From Elusimicrobia bacterium UBA4817 (GTDB taxonomy: Bacteria > Elusimicrobiota > UBA8919), in the NCBI GenBank assembly GCA_002402375.1, contig DHFT01000046.1:1-57816 (forward strand): a stretch of 57,816 nucleotides of DNA, read 5' to 3'. This document shows positions 33,754-42,182 of this stretch, one piece after another (positions within the stretch are counted from its first letter, which is position 1; each line of letters opens with the position of its first letter). The position numbers were made by a program, and so were the translations under genes. The notes beneath the pieces are model-generated. The model made no database searches and was not told where the DNA came from. It saw only the letters and a list, made by a program, of their open reading frames with translations.

Positions 33754-34525
33754 TGTCGTTTGTTCTCCTCTTAAAAAAATGTTTTTCCTGTTTTTTCCAT
33801 ATATTAAACAAAAGTTTTTCAAGATTGTTTATCTCAATATCTTTTTCAAGTTTACCGTTATGGGATGTGGAAATGCTTCCGGTCTCTTCGGAAACAACAA
33901 TTACAAAGGCATCCGAAACCTCAGTTATGCCGATGGCCGCCCGGTGCCTCATCCCGAGAAATTTTGATATTGCCGGGTTTTCAGTTGAAGGAAGAACGCA
34001 TGCCGCCGCTACAATTTTCGAACCCGATATTATAATCGCACCGTCGTGCAGAGGCGTTCGGGGATTAAAAATTGAAATTAACAGTTCGTGCGATATATCT
34101 GCGTTGATTTTTATCCCCTTTTCAATAATATCTTTAAGACCTGTTTGCTGTTCAATAACAATAAGCATTCCGATTTTTTTATGCGAAGATTCTTTCACGG
34201 CGGAAACTATTTCTTTTATAGCGCCGATTTCTTCTTTCATAAATAAATGGGTTAGTTCTCCGCTGCCTAATTGTGCAAGTGCCGAGCGGATATCCGGCTG
34301 AAAAACAACCACAAGTATAACAAGACCTGCCGACCAGAAATTTTTCAAAAGCCAGGATGTTGTCTCAAGTTTAAGATAAATTGACACCGCTGTTACAAGT
34401 CCCAAAACAACAATTCCCAGAAGCACCTGAACGGCCCGGGTCCCCTTAATAAGAACTATTAAACGGTAAAAAATATAGGATAAAAACAGAATATCAATTA
34501 CATTTATCAGAATTTCAGTCAGCAT
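33743..34525 (-). CDS. cdaA: Diadenylate cyclase CdaA
   Basis: It makes c-di-AMP from two ATP. Three N-terminal membrane helices (about 5-75) precede the DAC domain with PLHDGAIII and MRHRAAIG, the DGA and RHR catalytic motifs. 260 residues. It is followed by the microgene and glmM, the usual neighbourhood in which CdaA, CdaR and GlmM interact. Confidence 0.96.
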   Translation of the reverse strand: MLTEILINVIDILFLSYIFYRLIVLIKGTRAVQVLLGIVVLGLVTAVSIYLKLETTSWLLKNFWSAGLVILVVVFQPDIRSALAQLGSGELTHLFMKEEIGAIKEIVSAVKESSHKKIGMLIVIEQQTGLKDIIEKGIKINADISHELLISIFNPRTPLHDGAIIISGSKIVAAACVLPSTENPAISKFLGMRHRAAIGITEVSDAFVIVVSEETGSISTSHNGKLEKDIEINNLEKLLFNIWKKQEKHFFKRRTNDIEN

Positions 34526-34531
34526 TTTTTT

Positions 34532-34618
34532 GAACGCAGATTACACAGATTTTTAAAAGCGATTACACGGATTTTTTTCTCGTGTTAATCTGTGAAATCT
34601 CGTGGTTCCAGTGTTATT
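34532..34618. repeat. ACACAGAT/CGCAGAT intergenic repeat
   Basis: AACGCAGATTACACAGAT and GATTACACGGAT words face TTAATCTGTGAAATC on the other side; 85 bp between cdaA and folP, no gene. Confidence 0.6.
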
Positions 34619-34626
34619 TTTAACCT

Positions 34627-35433
34627 TTAACCTGCCGTTTTTATTGCCTCAAAAACGGTGAGTGCTCTTTTTACAGACAAGACATCGTGAACTCTTAAAT
34701 ACTTAGCCCCGTTCAACAATGAATAAATAGATGATGCTATTGTGCCTTCTTGTCGGTTTGAAACATCAACATTCAATAAACCGTTAATAAAAGATTTTCT
34801 TGAAGGTCCTACCATAATAGGTATTCCTAACTTTCCGAATTTCAAAAGATTTTTCATTATCAGAAGATTATGCCGCAGTGTTTTCCCGAAACCGATTCCG
34901 GGGTCCAAAATTATTTTTTCTTTTTTTATGCCTTTTGATTTCGCAAATTTCAGCCGCTCTTTGAAAAATTTGTAAATCTCTGAAATGACATTTTTATATT
35001 GAGGATTTTTCTGCATATCCTGCGGCGTTCCTTTCATATGCATAATTATAACCGTTACTTTTTTTTCGGCTACAACGTCCGCCATACTTCCGTCGCGCCA
35101 TCTCAATCCGTAAATATCGTTAACTATTTCCGCACCTTCATCAATTGCCTTTAATGCAACTTCCGGTTTATATGTGTCAACTGAAACAGGAATTTTCGGA
35201 AATTTTTTTTTGATTTCTTTTATAACCGGAACAACCCGCTTTATTTCTTCATCTTCTGAAACAGCAACGCTTCCGGGTCTTGACGACTCGCCGCCGACAT
35301 CAATTATATCCGCGCCAGCCGTTATAAGTTTTTCCGCATGTTTTAATGCATCGTTGATTTTGTAAAATTTTCCGCCGTCGGAAAACGAATCCGGCGTAAC
35401 ATTTAATATGCCGACTATTTTGAGCATAGTCAT
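34627..35433 (-). CDS. folP: Dihydropteroate synthase
   Basis: It joins pABA to the pterin diphosphate. IVGILNVTPDSFSDGGKF (6-23) and DVGGESSRPGS (45-55) are the family motifs, and DPGIGFGKT near 180 and GPSRKSFI near 215 are further substrate-loop landmarks. 268 residues. ATG 35433 overlaps the folE stop by ATGA, pairing two folate enzymes. Confidence 0.97.
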   Translation of the reverse strand: MTMLKIVGILNVTPDSFSDGGKFYKINDALKHAEKLITAGADIIDVGGESSRPGSVAVSEDEEIKRVVPVIKEIKKKFPKIPVSVDTYKPEVALKAIDEGAEIVNDIYGLRWRDGSMADVVAEKKVTVIIMHMKGTPQDMQKNPQYKNVISEIYKFFKERLKFAKSKGIKKEKIILDPGIGFGKTLRHNLLIMKNLLKFGKLGIPIMVGPSRKSFINGLLNVDVSNRQEGTIASSIYSLLNGAKYLRVHDVLSVKRALTVFEAIKTAG

Positions 35434-35996
35434 CCTGTGCCCTTAATCAACGAAAGTGCTTCCGCTCTTGCTTTGGCATCCTTTGAAAAAATCCCCCTTA
35501 TAGCGGATGTTACTACTTTTGCTCCGGGTTTTTTCACACCTCGCATTGTCATACATAAATGCTCTGCCTCAACCACAACCATTACACCGTAAGGCAATGC
35601 CTTCTTCATAATAGTATCGGCAAGTTGTTTTGTAATTCGTTCCTGCAATTGAAGACGATGCGTATAAACATCTACCAGGCGTGCAATTTTTGAAATCCCT
35701 AATAGTTTTTCTTTCTTGGGAATATATGCAATGTGAATTTTACCAAAAAAGGGAAGCAGATGGTGTTCGCAGACGGAATAAAAAGATATATCTTTTACAA
35801 GGACTATTTCCTCGTGTTCCTCGTCGGCGTAATAAACTTCAAGTTCCTTTTCGGGATTTTTCTGCATCCCGGAAAAAATTTCTTCGTACATTCTCGCAAC
35901 CCTTTCAGGCGTTTTTTTAAGTCCTTCCCTTTCAGGATTTTCACCGATTGCAAGAAGTATATCTTTTACCGCTTTTTCAATCTTTTTTTTATCCAT
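35430..35996 (-). CDS. folE: GTP cyclohydrolase I
   Basis: First step of folate synthesis. The zinc-site motif is SVCEHHLLPFFGKIHIAYIP, with the second zinc Cys in EHLCMTMRG; GVKKPGAKVVTSAIRG is also typical. ATG 35996 (MDKKKIEKAVKDIL) gives 188 residues. A frame continuing upstream to 36071 only reads an ACACGGAACAG repeat and is rejected. Confidence 0.96.
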   Translation of the reverse strand: MDKKKIEKAVKDILLAIGENPEREGLKKTPERVARMYEEIFSGMQKNPEKELEVYYADEEHEEIVLVKDISFYSVCEHHLLPFFGKIHIAYIPKKEKLLGISKIARLVDVYTHRLQLQERITKQLADTIMKKALPYGVMVVVEAEHLCMTMRGVKKPGAKVVTSAIRGIFSKDAKARAEALSLIKGTG

Positions 35997-36021
35997 ACAA
36001 ATGCAAAACTTATACGCAAAA

Positions 36022-36072
36022 CTTTCCGTGTCTGTTCCGTGTTCCTTATTTCTGCGTCTGTTCCGTGTCACC
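36022..36072 (-). repeat. ACACGGAACAG repeat at the ftsH/folE junction
   Basis: Plus-strand units CGTGTCTGTTCCGTGTTCC and GCGTCTGTTCCGTGTC. The last FtsH residues (GDTEQTQK) and stop lie within it. It shares its core word with 4683-4797. Confidence 0.75.
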
Positions 36073-37857
36073 GTTCAACAATTTTGCAAGTTCATCGCCA
36101 TCCAAAATCTCTTTTTCAACAAGTTTCTCGGCGAGACGATTCAGTTTTTCAATGTTGTTTTTTATAAGTTCCGACGCTTTGGTAAATGCTTCGTCAATTA
36201 TTTTTTTTGTTTCCTCGTCAATCTGCTGCGCCGTTTTCTCGGAATAAAGTTTTTCATGCGAGAATATATCACGTCCTAAAAACACCTCTTCTTCCCTTTT
36301 TCGCAAGGATACGTTACCTAATTTATCCGACATCCCGTAAATACAAATCATATTCTGGACCATTGATGTTGCAACTTTCAAGTCATTTTCCGCACCGGTT
36401 GTTATTTCGTTAAAAATTATTTTTTCAGCGGCTCGCCCGCCGAGTAAAACCGTAAGTTTTGAGATTATTTCCGATTTGGTTATCAGATATTTATCCTCGG
36501 TAGGAAGTTGAATTGTATAACCCAACGCCATCCCTCTCGGAATTATAGAAATTTTATGAACCGGCTCGGTATTAGGCATAAGTTTTGCAACAAGGGCGTG
36601 TCCCGATTCATGGAAAGCAATGATTTTTTTCTCATTTTCGGAAATTTTTCTGGACCGCCGTTCGGGACCCGCTTGAACTCTATCAATCGCTTCTTCAAGT
36701 TCCGGCATTTCAACTGCCTCTTTTTCCCGGCGGGCAGCCAGAAGCGCTGCTTCGTTTATCAAATTAGCCAAATCCGCACCTACAAAACCCGGCGTTCTTT
36801 TTGCAATAATAGATAAATCCGCCGACGGAGAAAGTTTTACATTTTTTGCATGAACCCGCAAAATTTCCTCTCTGCCTTTTATATCCGGAATAGGGACAAC
36901 GATATGCCTGTCAAATCTTCCCGAGCGAAGAAGCGCGGAATCAAGAACATCCGGACGGTTTGTAGCGGCAAGAATTATAACGCCCTCCTTTGTTTCAAAC
37001 CCGTCCATTTCAACGAGCAACTGGTTGAGCGTCTGCTCCCGTTCGTCGTGGCCGCCGCCGTAACCTGCGCCTCTGTGACGACCGACGGCATCAATTTCGT
37101 CAATAAATAAAACGCAGGGAGCATTTTTTCTCCCCATATCAAATAAATCACGAACACGGGAAGCACCGACGCCGACGAACATTTCAACGAATTCCGACCC
37201 GCTTGACGAAAAAAACGGAACCGCCGCTTCTCCCGCCACCGCTTTTGCCAAAAGCGTTTTTCCTGTTCCCGCAGGACCGATTAACAAAACGCCCTTGGGA
37301 ATTTTTCCGCCTAATTTCTGAAATTTGGCAGGGTCTTTCAAGAACTGAATTATCTCTTTGAGTTCCTCTTTTGATTCTTCCACACCCGCCACATCCGCAA
37401 ATGTTGTTTTGGTTTTTTTATCCGTCTGAAGACGCGCCCGGCTCCTTCCCATTGAAAAAATTTGTTTGCCGCCCATTGATGCACCGCGGAAAAACAGAAA
37501 ATACCATATAGCCGCAATCAATATCCACGGCACAAGAGTCAAGAGAAGTTCAATAAACCAGCCGCGGTTTTTCTGTCCTCTATATTTTATCTGATTATTT
37601 TCTAAGTCCTCCACGAGTTTGCTGTCTGCAACAGGGACCGCCTTAAACTTAAAATTCTTCCCTTCCTTTTCAAGATTTCCTGAAATAATATCCGGCGAAA
37701 TTACAACATCTGAAACCTTTTTTTCTTTTACAAACTGCTTGAACTCCGAATATGTGAGTTCAACCTCTTTTGCTTTTTCCGACGAAATCTGCCATAGATA
37801 CATGAAAACAACTATTATAATCATCCACAATGCGACATTTTTCAGCTGTTTATTCAT
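36046..37857 (-). CDS. ftsH: ATP-dependent zinc metalloprotease FtsH
   Basis: A membrane AAA protease. Helices lie near 7-25 and 105-125; AAA Walker A is GPAGTGKTLLAKA, Walker B is FIDEIDAVGR, and GRFDRHI follows. The zinc motif is HESGHA near 415, with the third ligand region after GRAAE. 603 residues. The last eight residues are repeat-encoded. It lies downstream of tilS and hpt, the tilS-hpt-ftsH-folE/folP order known from many bacteria. Confidence 0.98.
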   Translation of the reverse strand: MNKQLKNVALWMIIIVVFMYLWQISSEKAKEVELTYSEFKQFVKEKKVSDVVISPDIISGNLEKEGKNFKFKAVPVADSKLVEDLENNQIKYRGQKNRGWFIELLLTLVPWILIAAIWYFLFFRGASMGGKQIFSMGRSRARLQTDKKTKTTFADVAGVEESKEELKEIIQFLKDPAKFQKLGGKIPKGVLLIGPAGTGKTLLAKAVAGEAAVPFFSSSGSEFVEMFVGVGASRVRDLFDMGRKNAPCVLFIDEIDAVGRHRGAGYGGGHDEREQTLNQLLVEMDGFETKEGVIILAATNRPDVLDSALLRSGRFDRHIVVPIPDIKGREEILRVHAKNVKLSPSADLSIIAKRTPGFVGADLANLINEAALLAARREKEAVEMPELEEAIDRVQAGPERRSRKISENEKKIIAFHESGHALVAKLMPNTEPVHKISIIPRGMALGYTIQLPTEDKYLITKSEIISKLTVLLGGRAAEKIIFNEITTGAENDLKVATSMVQNMICIYGMSDKLGNVSLRKREEEVFLGRDIFSHEKLYSEKTAQQIDEETKKIIDEAFTKASELIKNNIEKLNRLAEKLVEKEILDGDELAKLLNGDTEQTQK

Positions 37858-37890
37858 TATTAACCGCTCCTTTAATTTTAACCTTTAACC

Positions 37891-37919
37891 TTTTCCCAAA
37901 GGGATCCCCGTAGGGGAAA
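37891..37919 (-). repeat. Paired mini-hairpin repeat (family C)
   Basis: TTCCC-aaa-GGGA joined to TCCCC-gta-GGGGA between ftsH and hpt; same two-stem layout as 2414-2446. Confidence 0.65.
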
Positions 37920-37933
37920 CTTTTAACTTGCTT

Positions 37934-38476
37934 TTATACTTTTCTTCTATACACTTCCGGTTTAGGAACTCCGATATACGGAAGATTCCTGTAAATTTCG
38001 TTATAGTCCATACCGTACCCGACGACGAATTTGTCGGGCACTTCAAAGCCCAGATAATCAATTTTTATATTCTTTATTTTTCTTGCGGGTTTATAAAGCA
38101 ATGAACAAATTTTCAGTGACTTCGGGTTTCTTGTTTTCAGATTTTCACAGAGATAACTCATCGTAAGTCCCGTGTCAATAATGTCTTCAACAATAAGAAG
38201 ATTTTTATTTTCGGGTGATTCTCTCAAATCCAAAAGCATACGGACAACGCCGCTTGACTCGGTGTTTTTGTAAGACGAAACAGCCATAAAATCAATACTC
38301 AAAGGAATTGAAAGATTTTTCATCAAATCGGCAAGAAAAATAGTTGCGCCTTTTAGTATTGATACAAGTGTAATTTGCTTGCCTTCGTAGTCATTTGATA
38401 TATCTTGGGCAAGTTCTTTTACCCTTTTTTGAATTTGTGCTTCCGTAAATATTATTTCCGAAATATCATTTTCCAT
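37934..38476 (-). CDS. hpt: Hypoxanthine phosphoribosyltransferase
   Basis: Purine salvage. The PRPP loop NLLIVEDIIDTGLTM near 95-109, LVSILKGATIFLADL near 37-51 and the C-terminal FVVGYGMDYNEIYRNLPYIG are diagnostic. 180 residues. It overlaps the tilS end by 11 bp. Confidence 0.96.
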   Translation of the reverse strand: MENDISEIIFTEAQIQKRVKELAQDISNDYEGKQITLVSILKGATIFLADLMKNLSIPLSIDFMAVSSYKNTESSGVVRMLLDLRESPENKNLLIVEDIIDTGLTMSYLCENLKTRNPKSLKICSLLYKPARKIKNIKIDYLGFEVPDKFVVGYGMDYNEIYRNLPYIGVPKPEVYRRKV

Positions 38477-39458
38477 TTTTTAATTCCATTTTGAGAACAT
38501 CTTTGGTTTCGCCGGTTATTTTTGCGGCGTTGGATCTTTTTACACCGGCAACCCAGATAATTTTGTTGCCCTCGCAAATAACAGGGATTTTTTTTCTTAT
38601 GTCTTTCGGAATTTTATCGTCGGTAAAAACATCCTGCAACTTTTTCGGATTGTCCATCCCGAAAGGGACCATTTTGTCGCCGAAGCGCCATTTTCTTATC
38701 TTGATTTTTTTTATGTCAATTTTTGCCGCATCAAAAAAAACAGTTTTTTCTTTTAACCGGAAGTTATTGTAGCATTTTTTTGCGGGGATGTCAATAATTT
38801 TTCTGTTCCTTAATTTCTCAGAAAGTTCAAATATGTGTTGAACTGCTTTCGGATTTATTTTTTCAAGCTGAGGAATTATCTTCACACGGATTTTGTTTCT
38901 TGTAAACTTTGTAGAAAAATTTGTGCTGTCAGTACAGTGTTTTATTTTGTTTCTTTTGAGATATGAAATAATTTCTTTTTTGGAAACGCATAAAATCGGT
39001 CTGATTATTTTTCTGCGAACGGGAGGAATTCCTTTAAGCCCTTTTATCCCGCAGCCGCGGGCAAGCCACATCAAAACGGTCTCGGCATTATCGTTGAGAG
39101 TGTGACCCGTTGCAATTTTATTACATCCGAATTTCTTCGCAACTTCATAAAAAATTTTATATCGCAGGTCTCTTGCTTTCTCTTCCGAGAATTTTTTTAA
39201 TTTTATTTTCTTTATTTCAACGGGAATATCTAATTTTTTACAAAAAACCCTAACAAATTCGGCATCTTTGCCGCTGGCTTTTCTTAACTGATGATTTATA
39301 TGGCAGGCAAAAAGTTTTATTTTACAGAGATTCTTCACTTCGTTCAGAATGACAGTCAGAAAAACGGAATCAGCACCTCCAGAAAGTGCAATCAACACCC
39401 TATCATTTTTCCGAAGCATTTTGTATTTATCTATAAATCTTTTGATTTTCTGAAACAT
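38466..39458 (-). CDS. tilS: tRNA(Ile)-lysidine synthetase
   Basis: It converts C34 of tRNA-Ile(CAU) to lysidine. The PP-loop is IALSGGADSVFLTVIL (22-37), ACHINHQLRKASGKDAEFV follows, and the C-terminal TilS domain includes RKWRFGDKMVPFG. ATG 39458 gives 330 residues. A longer frame reaches 39641 but crosses the terminator and tRNA-Lys. The TATAAT at 39470-39465 ends 6 bases before this ATG, so the mRNA may be leaderless. Confidence 0.95.
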   Translation of the reverse strand: MFQKIKRFIDKYKMLRKNDRVLIALSGGADSVFLTVILNEVKNLCKIKLFACHINHQLRKASGKDAEFVRVFCKKLDIPVEIKKIKLKKFSEEKARDLRYKIFYEVAKKFGCNKIATGHTLNDNAETVLMWLARGCGIKGLKGIPPVRRKIIRPILCVSKKEIISYLKRNKIKHCTDSTNFSTKFTRNKIRVKIIPQLEKINPKAVQHIFELSEKLRNRKIIDIPAKKCYNNFRLKEKTVFFDAAKIDIKKIKIRKWRFGDKMVPFGMDNPKKLQDVFTDDKIPKDIRKKIPVICEGNKIIWVAGVKRSNAAKITGETKDVLKMELKNGK

Positions 39459-39464
39459 AGTTAA

Positions 39465-39470
39465 ATTATA
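39465..39470 (-). promoter_or_regulatory. Extended -10 box just upstream of tilS
   Basis: Minus strand TGTATAAT with the last base at 39465. The ATG begins at 39458. The -35 is weak (TTGTAA, 16-bp spacer). If used, transcription would start at or next to the A of the start codon. Confidence 0.5.
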
Positions 39471-39493
39471 CACAAAACCGGAAAAATTACAAC

Positions 39494-39537
39494 AAAAAAA
39501 AATCTGTCCTGCCGAAAAAAGCAGAACAGATTTTTTT
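39494..39537. terminator. Bidirectional intrinsic terminator
   Basis: AAAATCTGTCCTGC and GCAGAACAGATTTT form a 10-bp stem with one mismatch around CGAAAAAA, flanked by A and T runs on both strands. It separates tRNA-Lys from the tilS promoter. Confidence 0.85.
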
Positions 39538-39561
39538 GACATTATGCTCGTCGGAAATATA

Positions 39562-39577
39562 TGACAAATGTCATATA
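39562..39577. promoter_or_regulatory. 16-bp palindrome downstream of tRNA-Lys
   Basis: TATGACAAATGTCATA, with perfect 7-bp arms around a 2-base centre, lies between the tRNA-Lys 3' end and the terminator. It could be an operator or a processing-site hairpin. No partner site is seen elsewhere. Confidence 0.3.
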
Positions 39578-39595
39578 ACACCGTCAGATAAAAAA

Positions 39596-39668
39596 TGAGC
39601 CCGGTGCGATTCGAACGCACGACCACTTGATTAAAAGTCAAGTGCTCTACCAGCTGAGCTACGGGCCC
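39596..39668 (-). tRNA. tRNA-Lys (anticodon TTT)
   Basis: The acceptor GGGCCCG pairs with CGGGCTC (one G-T pair), the anticodon stem CTTGA/TCAAG closes loop CTTTTAA with TTT, and the T arm GTGCG-TTCGAAT-CGCAC is intact. The discriminator is A; CCA is not encoded. 73 nt. Confidence 0.96.
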
Positions 39669-39678
39669 TTACTTTCTT

Positions 39679-39706
39679 ATTTTACTATTTTAATTAAAAA
39701 TGTCAA
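39679..39706 (-). promoter_or_regulatory. Promoter of tRNA-Lys
   Basis: Minus strand TTGACA (39706-39701), 16 bp, TAAAAT (39684-39679), ending 10 bases before the tRNA. The -35 is a perfect consensus. Confidence 0.75.
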
Positions 39707-40447
39707 CTATTTTATTTTTTCCAGAAATTTTTCTGATAACTTTTTTTCGGCAATAAGTTTTTCCAGTTTTTGTTTCGCCCCATTTTTTCTATCTTCAAGT
39801 TTCGCCGTATAATAGATGTTCACCCAGATGTTCGCGGCGTCTTCATACCTGCCGTATTTTGTATATATATTGCCGAGAATAAGTTTAACCTCAAACGGAC
39901 AATCCGGATATTTTACCGCTTCTTCAAGTTTGTTCATCATATCCACGGCTTTTCCTTCTCTCATATAAATAATAGCGGCTGCATACAGATGAAACGGATA
40001 AAACTGCGGGTTATGTTCTATCCCTTCATTTAATAACTCTAACGCTTCATCGTAACGAGTCAGATTCCAAGCAAGCGATGCGCCGCCGAAAGCATAAACA
40101 TACTTAAAATACGGGTCAATTCTCACGCATCTTTGACACATAGCCAGAAGATATCTATATCTTCCATATTCGCCTTTTTTTTTCTCATCCTTTTCATATT
40201 TGCGGTATTTTTCTTCGCTTACTTTGTCCTCCCATCCGCCGCCGCCGTAATACTGCAATGTCTGAACCCACATAATATCGGCAATGATTCTTCTCATCCC
40301 AAACAGAAAACCCGCAAAATCAATCGGCTTTGTTTTTTCCGTAACAATATTCACCGGAGCAGGATACGGATAATTGGAATTATTGTTTGCCCACCACCCG
40401 GTTAATGCTAAAATCAGTAACAACAAAACAACCAAAACATTCTTCAT
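39707..40447 (-). CDS. TPR-repeat protein with N-terminal membrane anchor
   Basis: 246 residues: an N-terminal hydrophobic segment (4-19, VLVVLLLLILALTGWW) followed by a region with two to three TPR-like units (ALELLNEGIEHNPQFYPFHLY; GNIYTKYGRYEDAANIW). No lipobox Cys follows the segment, so it is more likely anchored or secreted than a lipoprotein. The specific function is not recognised. It overlaps the CooC-like gene by 4 bp. Confidence 0.75.
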   Translation of the reverse strand: MKNVLVVLLLLILALTGWWANNNSNYPYPAPVNIVTEKTKPIDFAGFLFGMRRIIADIMWVQTLQYYGGGGWEDKVSEEKYRKYEKDEKKKGEYGRYRYLLAMCQRCVRIDPYFKYVYAFGGASLAWNLTRYDEALELLNEGIEHNPQFYPFHLYAAAIIYMREGKAVDMMNKLEEAVKYPDCPFEVKLILGNIYTKYGRYEDAANIWVNIYYTAKLEDRKNGAKQKLEKLIAEKKLSEKFLEKIK

Positions 40448-41154
40448 AAAATCCCCGATTTTAATAATATATCACGGATATCGTTTTTTATCGCAGAATC
40501 ACTGGAATTAAAATCGTCGGAATTTTTTTCATCGCGGCGAATATACCCGATTATATCAAGACCGTCAATATTTTTAACGTTTTCATTTTGATATTTATTT
40601 ACAACCAGATATTTTTTGATGATTTTTATCGGCAGATGTTCCGCTGTTTTTTTTATATTTTCGGCGGCAAGAAAACTTATTTTTGTCGGCTCGGCAATTA
40701 TAAACAACACATCAATTTCATTATTAGTCCGACGGGAAAGGTGTTCCATACCGGCTTCATTATCAATAACAACAAACGGATATTGACGGCTGATTTTTCC
40801 CAAAAAATCTCTCAAGAGATTGTTGACGGCACAATAGCAACCTGGACCTTCGGGACGGCCCATAACAAGCAAATCAAATCCTTTGTCCGTCTCAAAAATA
40901 GACTCCTGCATTTTTATATCAAGCCACTCAACTTTAGAAATACCCGACGGATTTTTCCTGAATTCATCTTCCCGCAAATCGGAAACTGCTGTCCCTTCGG
41001 GACAATCAATACCCAGATAATATCCGAGATTACTGTTCGGGTCTGCATCTACCGCGAGAACCGGCGATTTTTTACTTTCAACTAATTGTTTTATAATCAA
41101 AGATGAAATCGTAGATTTTCCAACGCCGCCCTTACCGGAGACCGCTATAATCAT
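40444..41154 (-). CDS. CooC-type nickel-insertion ATPase (CODH/ACS maturation family)
   Basis: A MinD-like deviant Walker A ATPase: IIAVSGKGGVGKSTISSLI (2-20), then a CYC motif in GPGCYCAVNNLLRDFL near 110, the metal-binding pair of CooC dimers. Known CooC/AcsF proteins load Ni into carbon monoxide dehydrogenase or acetyl-CoA synthase. ATG 41154 overlaps the MetE-like stop by ATGA (236 residues); the longer upstream frame is rejected. CODH itself is not in this window. Confidence 0.88.
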   Translation of the reverse strand: MIIAVSGKGGVGKSTISSLIIKQLVESKKSPVLAVDADPNSNLGYYLGIDCPEGTAVSDLREDEFRKNPSGISKVEWLDIKMQESIFETDKGFDLLVMGRPEGPGCYCAVNNLLRDFLGKISRQYPFVVIDNEAGMEHLSRRTNNEIDVLFIIAEPTKISFLAAENIKKTAEHLPIKIIKKYLVVNKYQNENVKNIDGLDIIGYIRRDEKNSDDFNSSDSAIKNDIRDILLKSGIL

Positions 41155-42182
41155 ATTTTCCCCATTAAGTTTTCCGCAACATTTTTGGTTGTTATAATAA
41201 TTTTTTCCGCAAGTTTTTCCGACAGTGAACCTACGCCGCAAGACGGCGTTATAATATAACGGCTTTTAACTGCTTTTTCGTCAATGCCCTTCTTAATGAG
41301 TTTCTCTCTTTTTCCGAGAAAATTCTCCGTTAGCGATTCCACTGTTTCTGAATTTATTAAGTCGGAACTCGGCACAATTCCCCAAGCCAACACACCGCCT
41401 CTTTCAAAAAATTTATTTAGTTTTTCAGGGTAAAGCGTTAAACCGTCAAAAAAACTAAACGCATCAAAAGAGATAACGTCAATATCGGTATCAATTAGAA
41501 TTGACCAGTCGGTATTCCCGCAGCAGTGAACACCCGATAGAGCATTTTCTTTGTGAATGCCTTCAATAACCTCGTTAAGACATTTTATAACTTCCTCGCG
41601 GGAAACCTGAGTAAAAGCACTTCCGAAAGCGGACAGGTACGGCTCGTCAATAAACATTATAATTTTTGCATCCCTTGACACTTTTGCCAATTCTCTAATC
41701 TGCCAGCGGGCTTTCATGGTAAGTGTTTTTACGACGACATCAACGAACTGTTCGTTGTAAAAAATTGAACGATTATTTTTATCGGTAACTTTAAGTCCGA
41801 ATGTAATAGGTCCGGTGACCTGTCCTTTTACGGCAATTAGCGGTAAACGGCAAGCGGTAAGTTGCGAAGTAAATTCATAAAAACCGGAGGCATATTGAGT
41901 TGATATTTTAAAATACTCCAAATCATCGGAAATAATTTTTTCATAAAATTTTTCAAGTGCCGGTAGAACATCCCCGTCAAGAGCAAAAAATATTTTCTGT
42001 TCCTGTTCGTTGATAATAAGGCAGGGGAAACCCTCGGAGTATTGCACATACATATTTTCCTTAAAATTTTTTTTGGGGAGTTGAGGCCAAATCGGAATAT
42101 CAAGATTATTCATAATAAATTCAACCGCTTTGTACTCGTCTATATGAGGCATACTGCCTACGGCTGTTGATAATTTAAGCAT
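41151..42182 (-). CDS. Short MetE-like (core MetE) methyltransferase
   Basis: 343 residues with the barrel of cobalamin-independent methionine synthase but without the N-terminal MetE half. GVHCCGNTDWSILI supplies a His and a Cys of the zinc site and TPSCGVGSLS the second Cys; VKGQVTGPITFG is the early substrate strand. Such core-MetE proteins are known or proposed to use methyl-corrinoid proteins rather than folate. Coupling to a CooC gene supports a Wood-Ljungdahl corrinoid protein as donor (inference). A uroporphyrinogen-decarboxylase-like methyltransferase is the alternative. Confidence 0.82.
   Translation of the reverse strand: MLKLSTAVGSMPHIDEYKAVEFIMNNLDIPIWPQLPKKNFKENMYVQYSEGFPCLIINEQEQKIFFALDGDVLPALEKFYEKIISDDLEYFKISTQYASGFYEFTSQLTACRLPLIAVKGQVTGPITFGLKVTDKNNRSIFYNEQFVDVVVKTLTMKARWQIRELAKVSRDAKIIMFIDEPYLSAFGSAFTQVSREEVIKCLNEVIEGIHKENALSGVHCCGNTDWSILIDTDIDVISFDAFSFFDGLTLYPEKLNKFFERGGVLAWGIVPSSDLINSETVESLTENFLGKREKLIKKGIDEKAVKSRYIITPSCGVGSLSEKLAEKIIITTKNVAENLMGKI

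Noticed and set aside
35997..36071. Longer FolE N-terminus
   Set aside because: The extra residues (HGTDTES) are read from the ACACGGAACAG repeat and overlap ftsH.
39459..39641. N-terminal extension of TilS by 61 codons
   Set aside because: It would translate the terminator and tRNA-Lys; the family N-terminus begins at ATG 39458.
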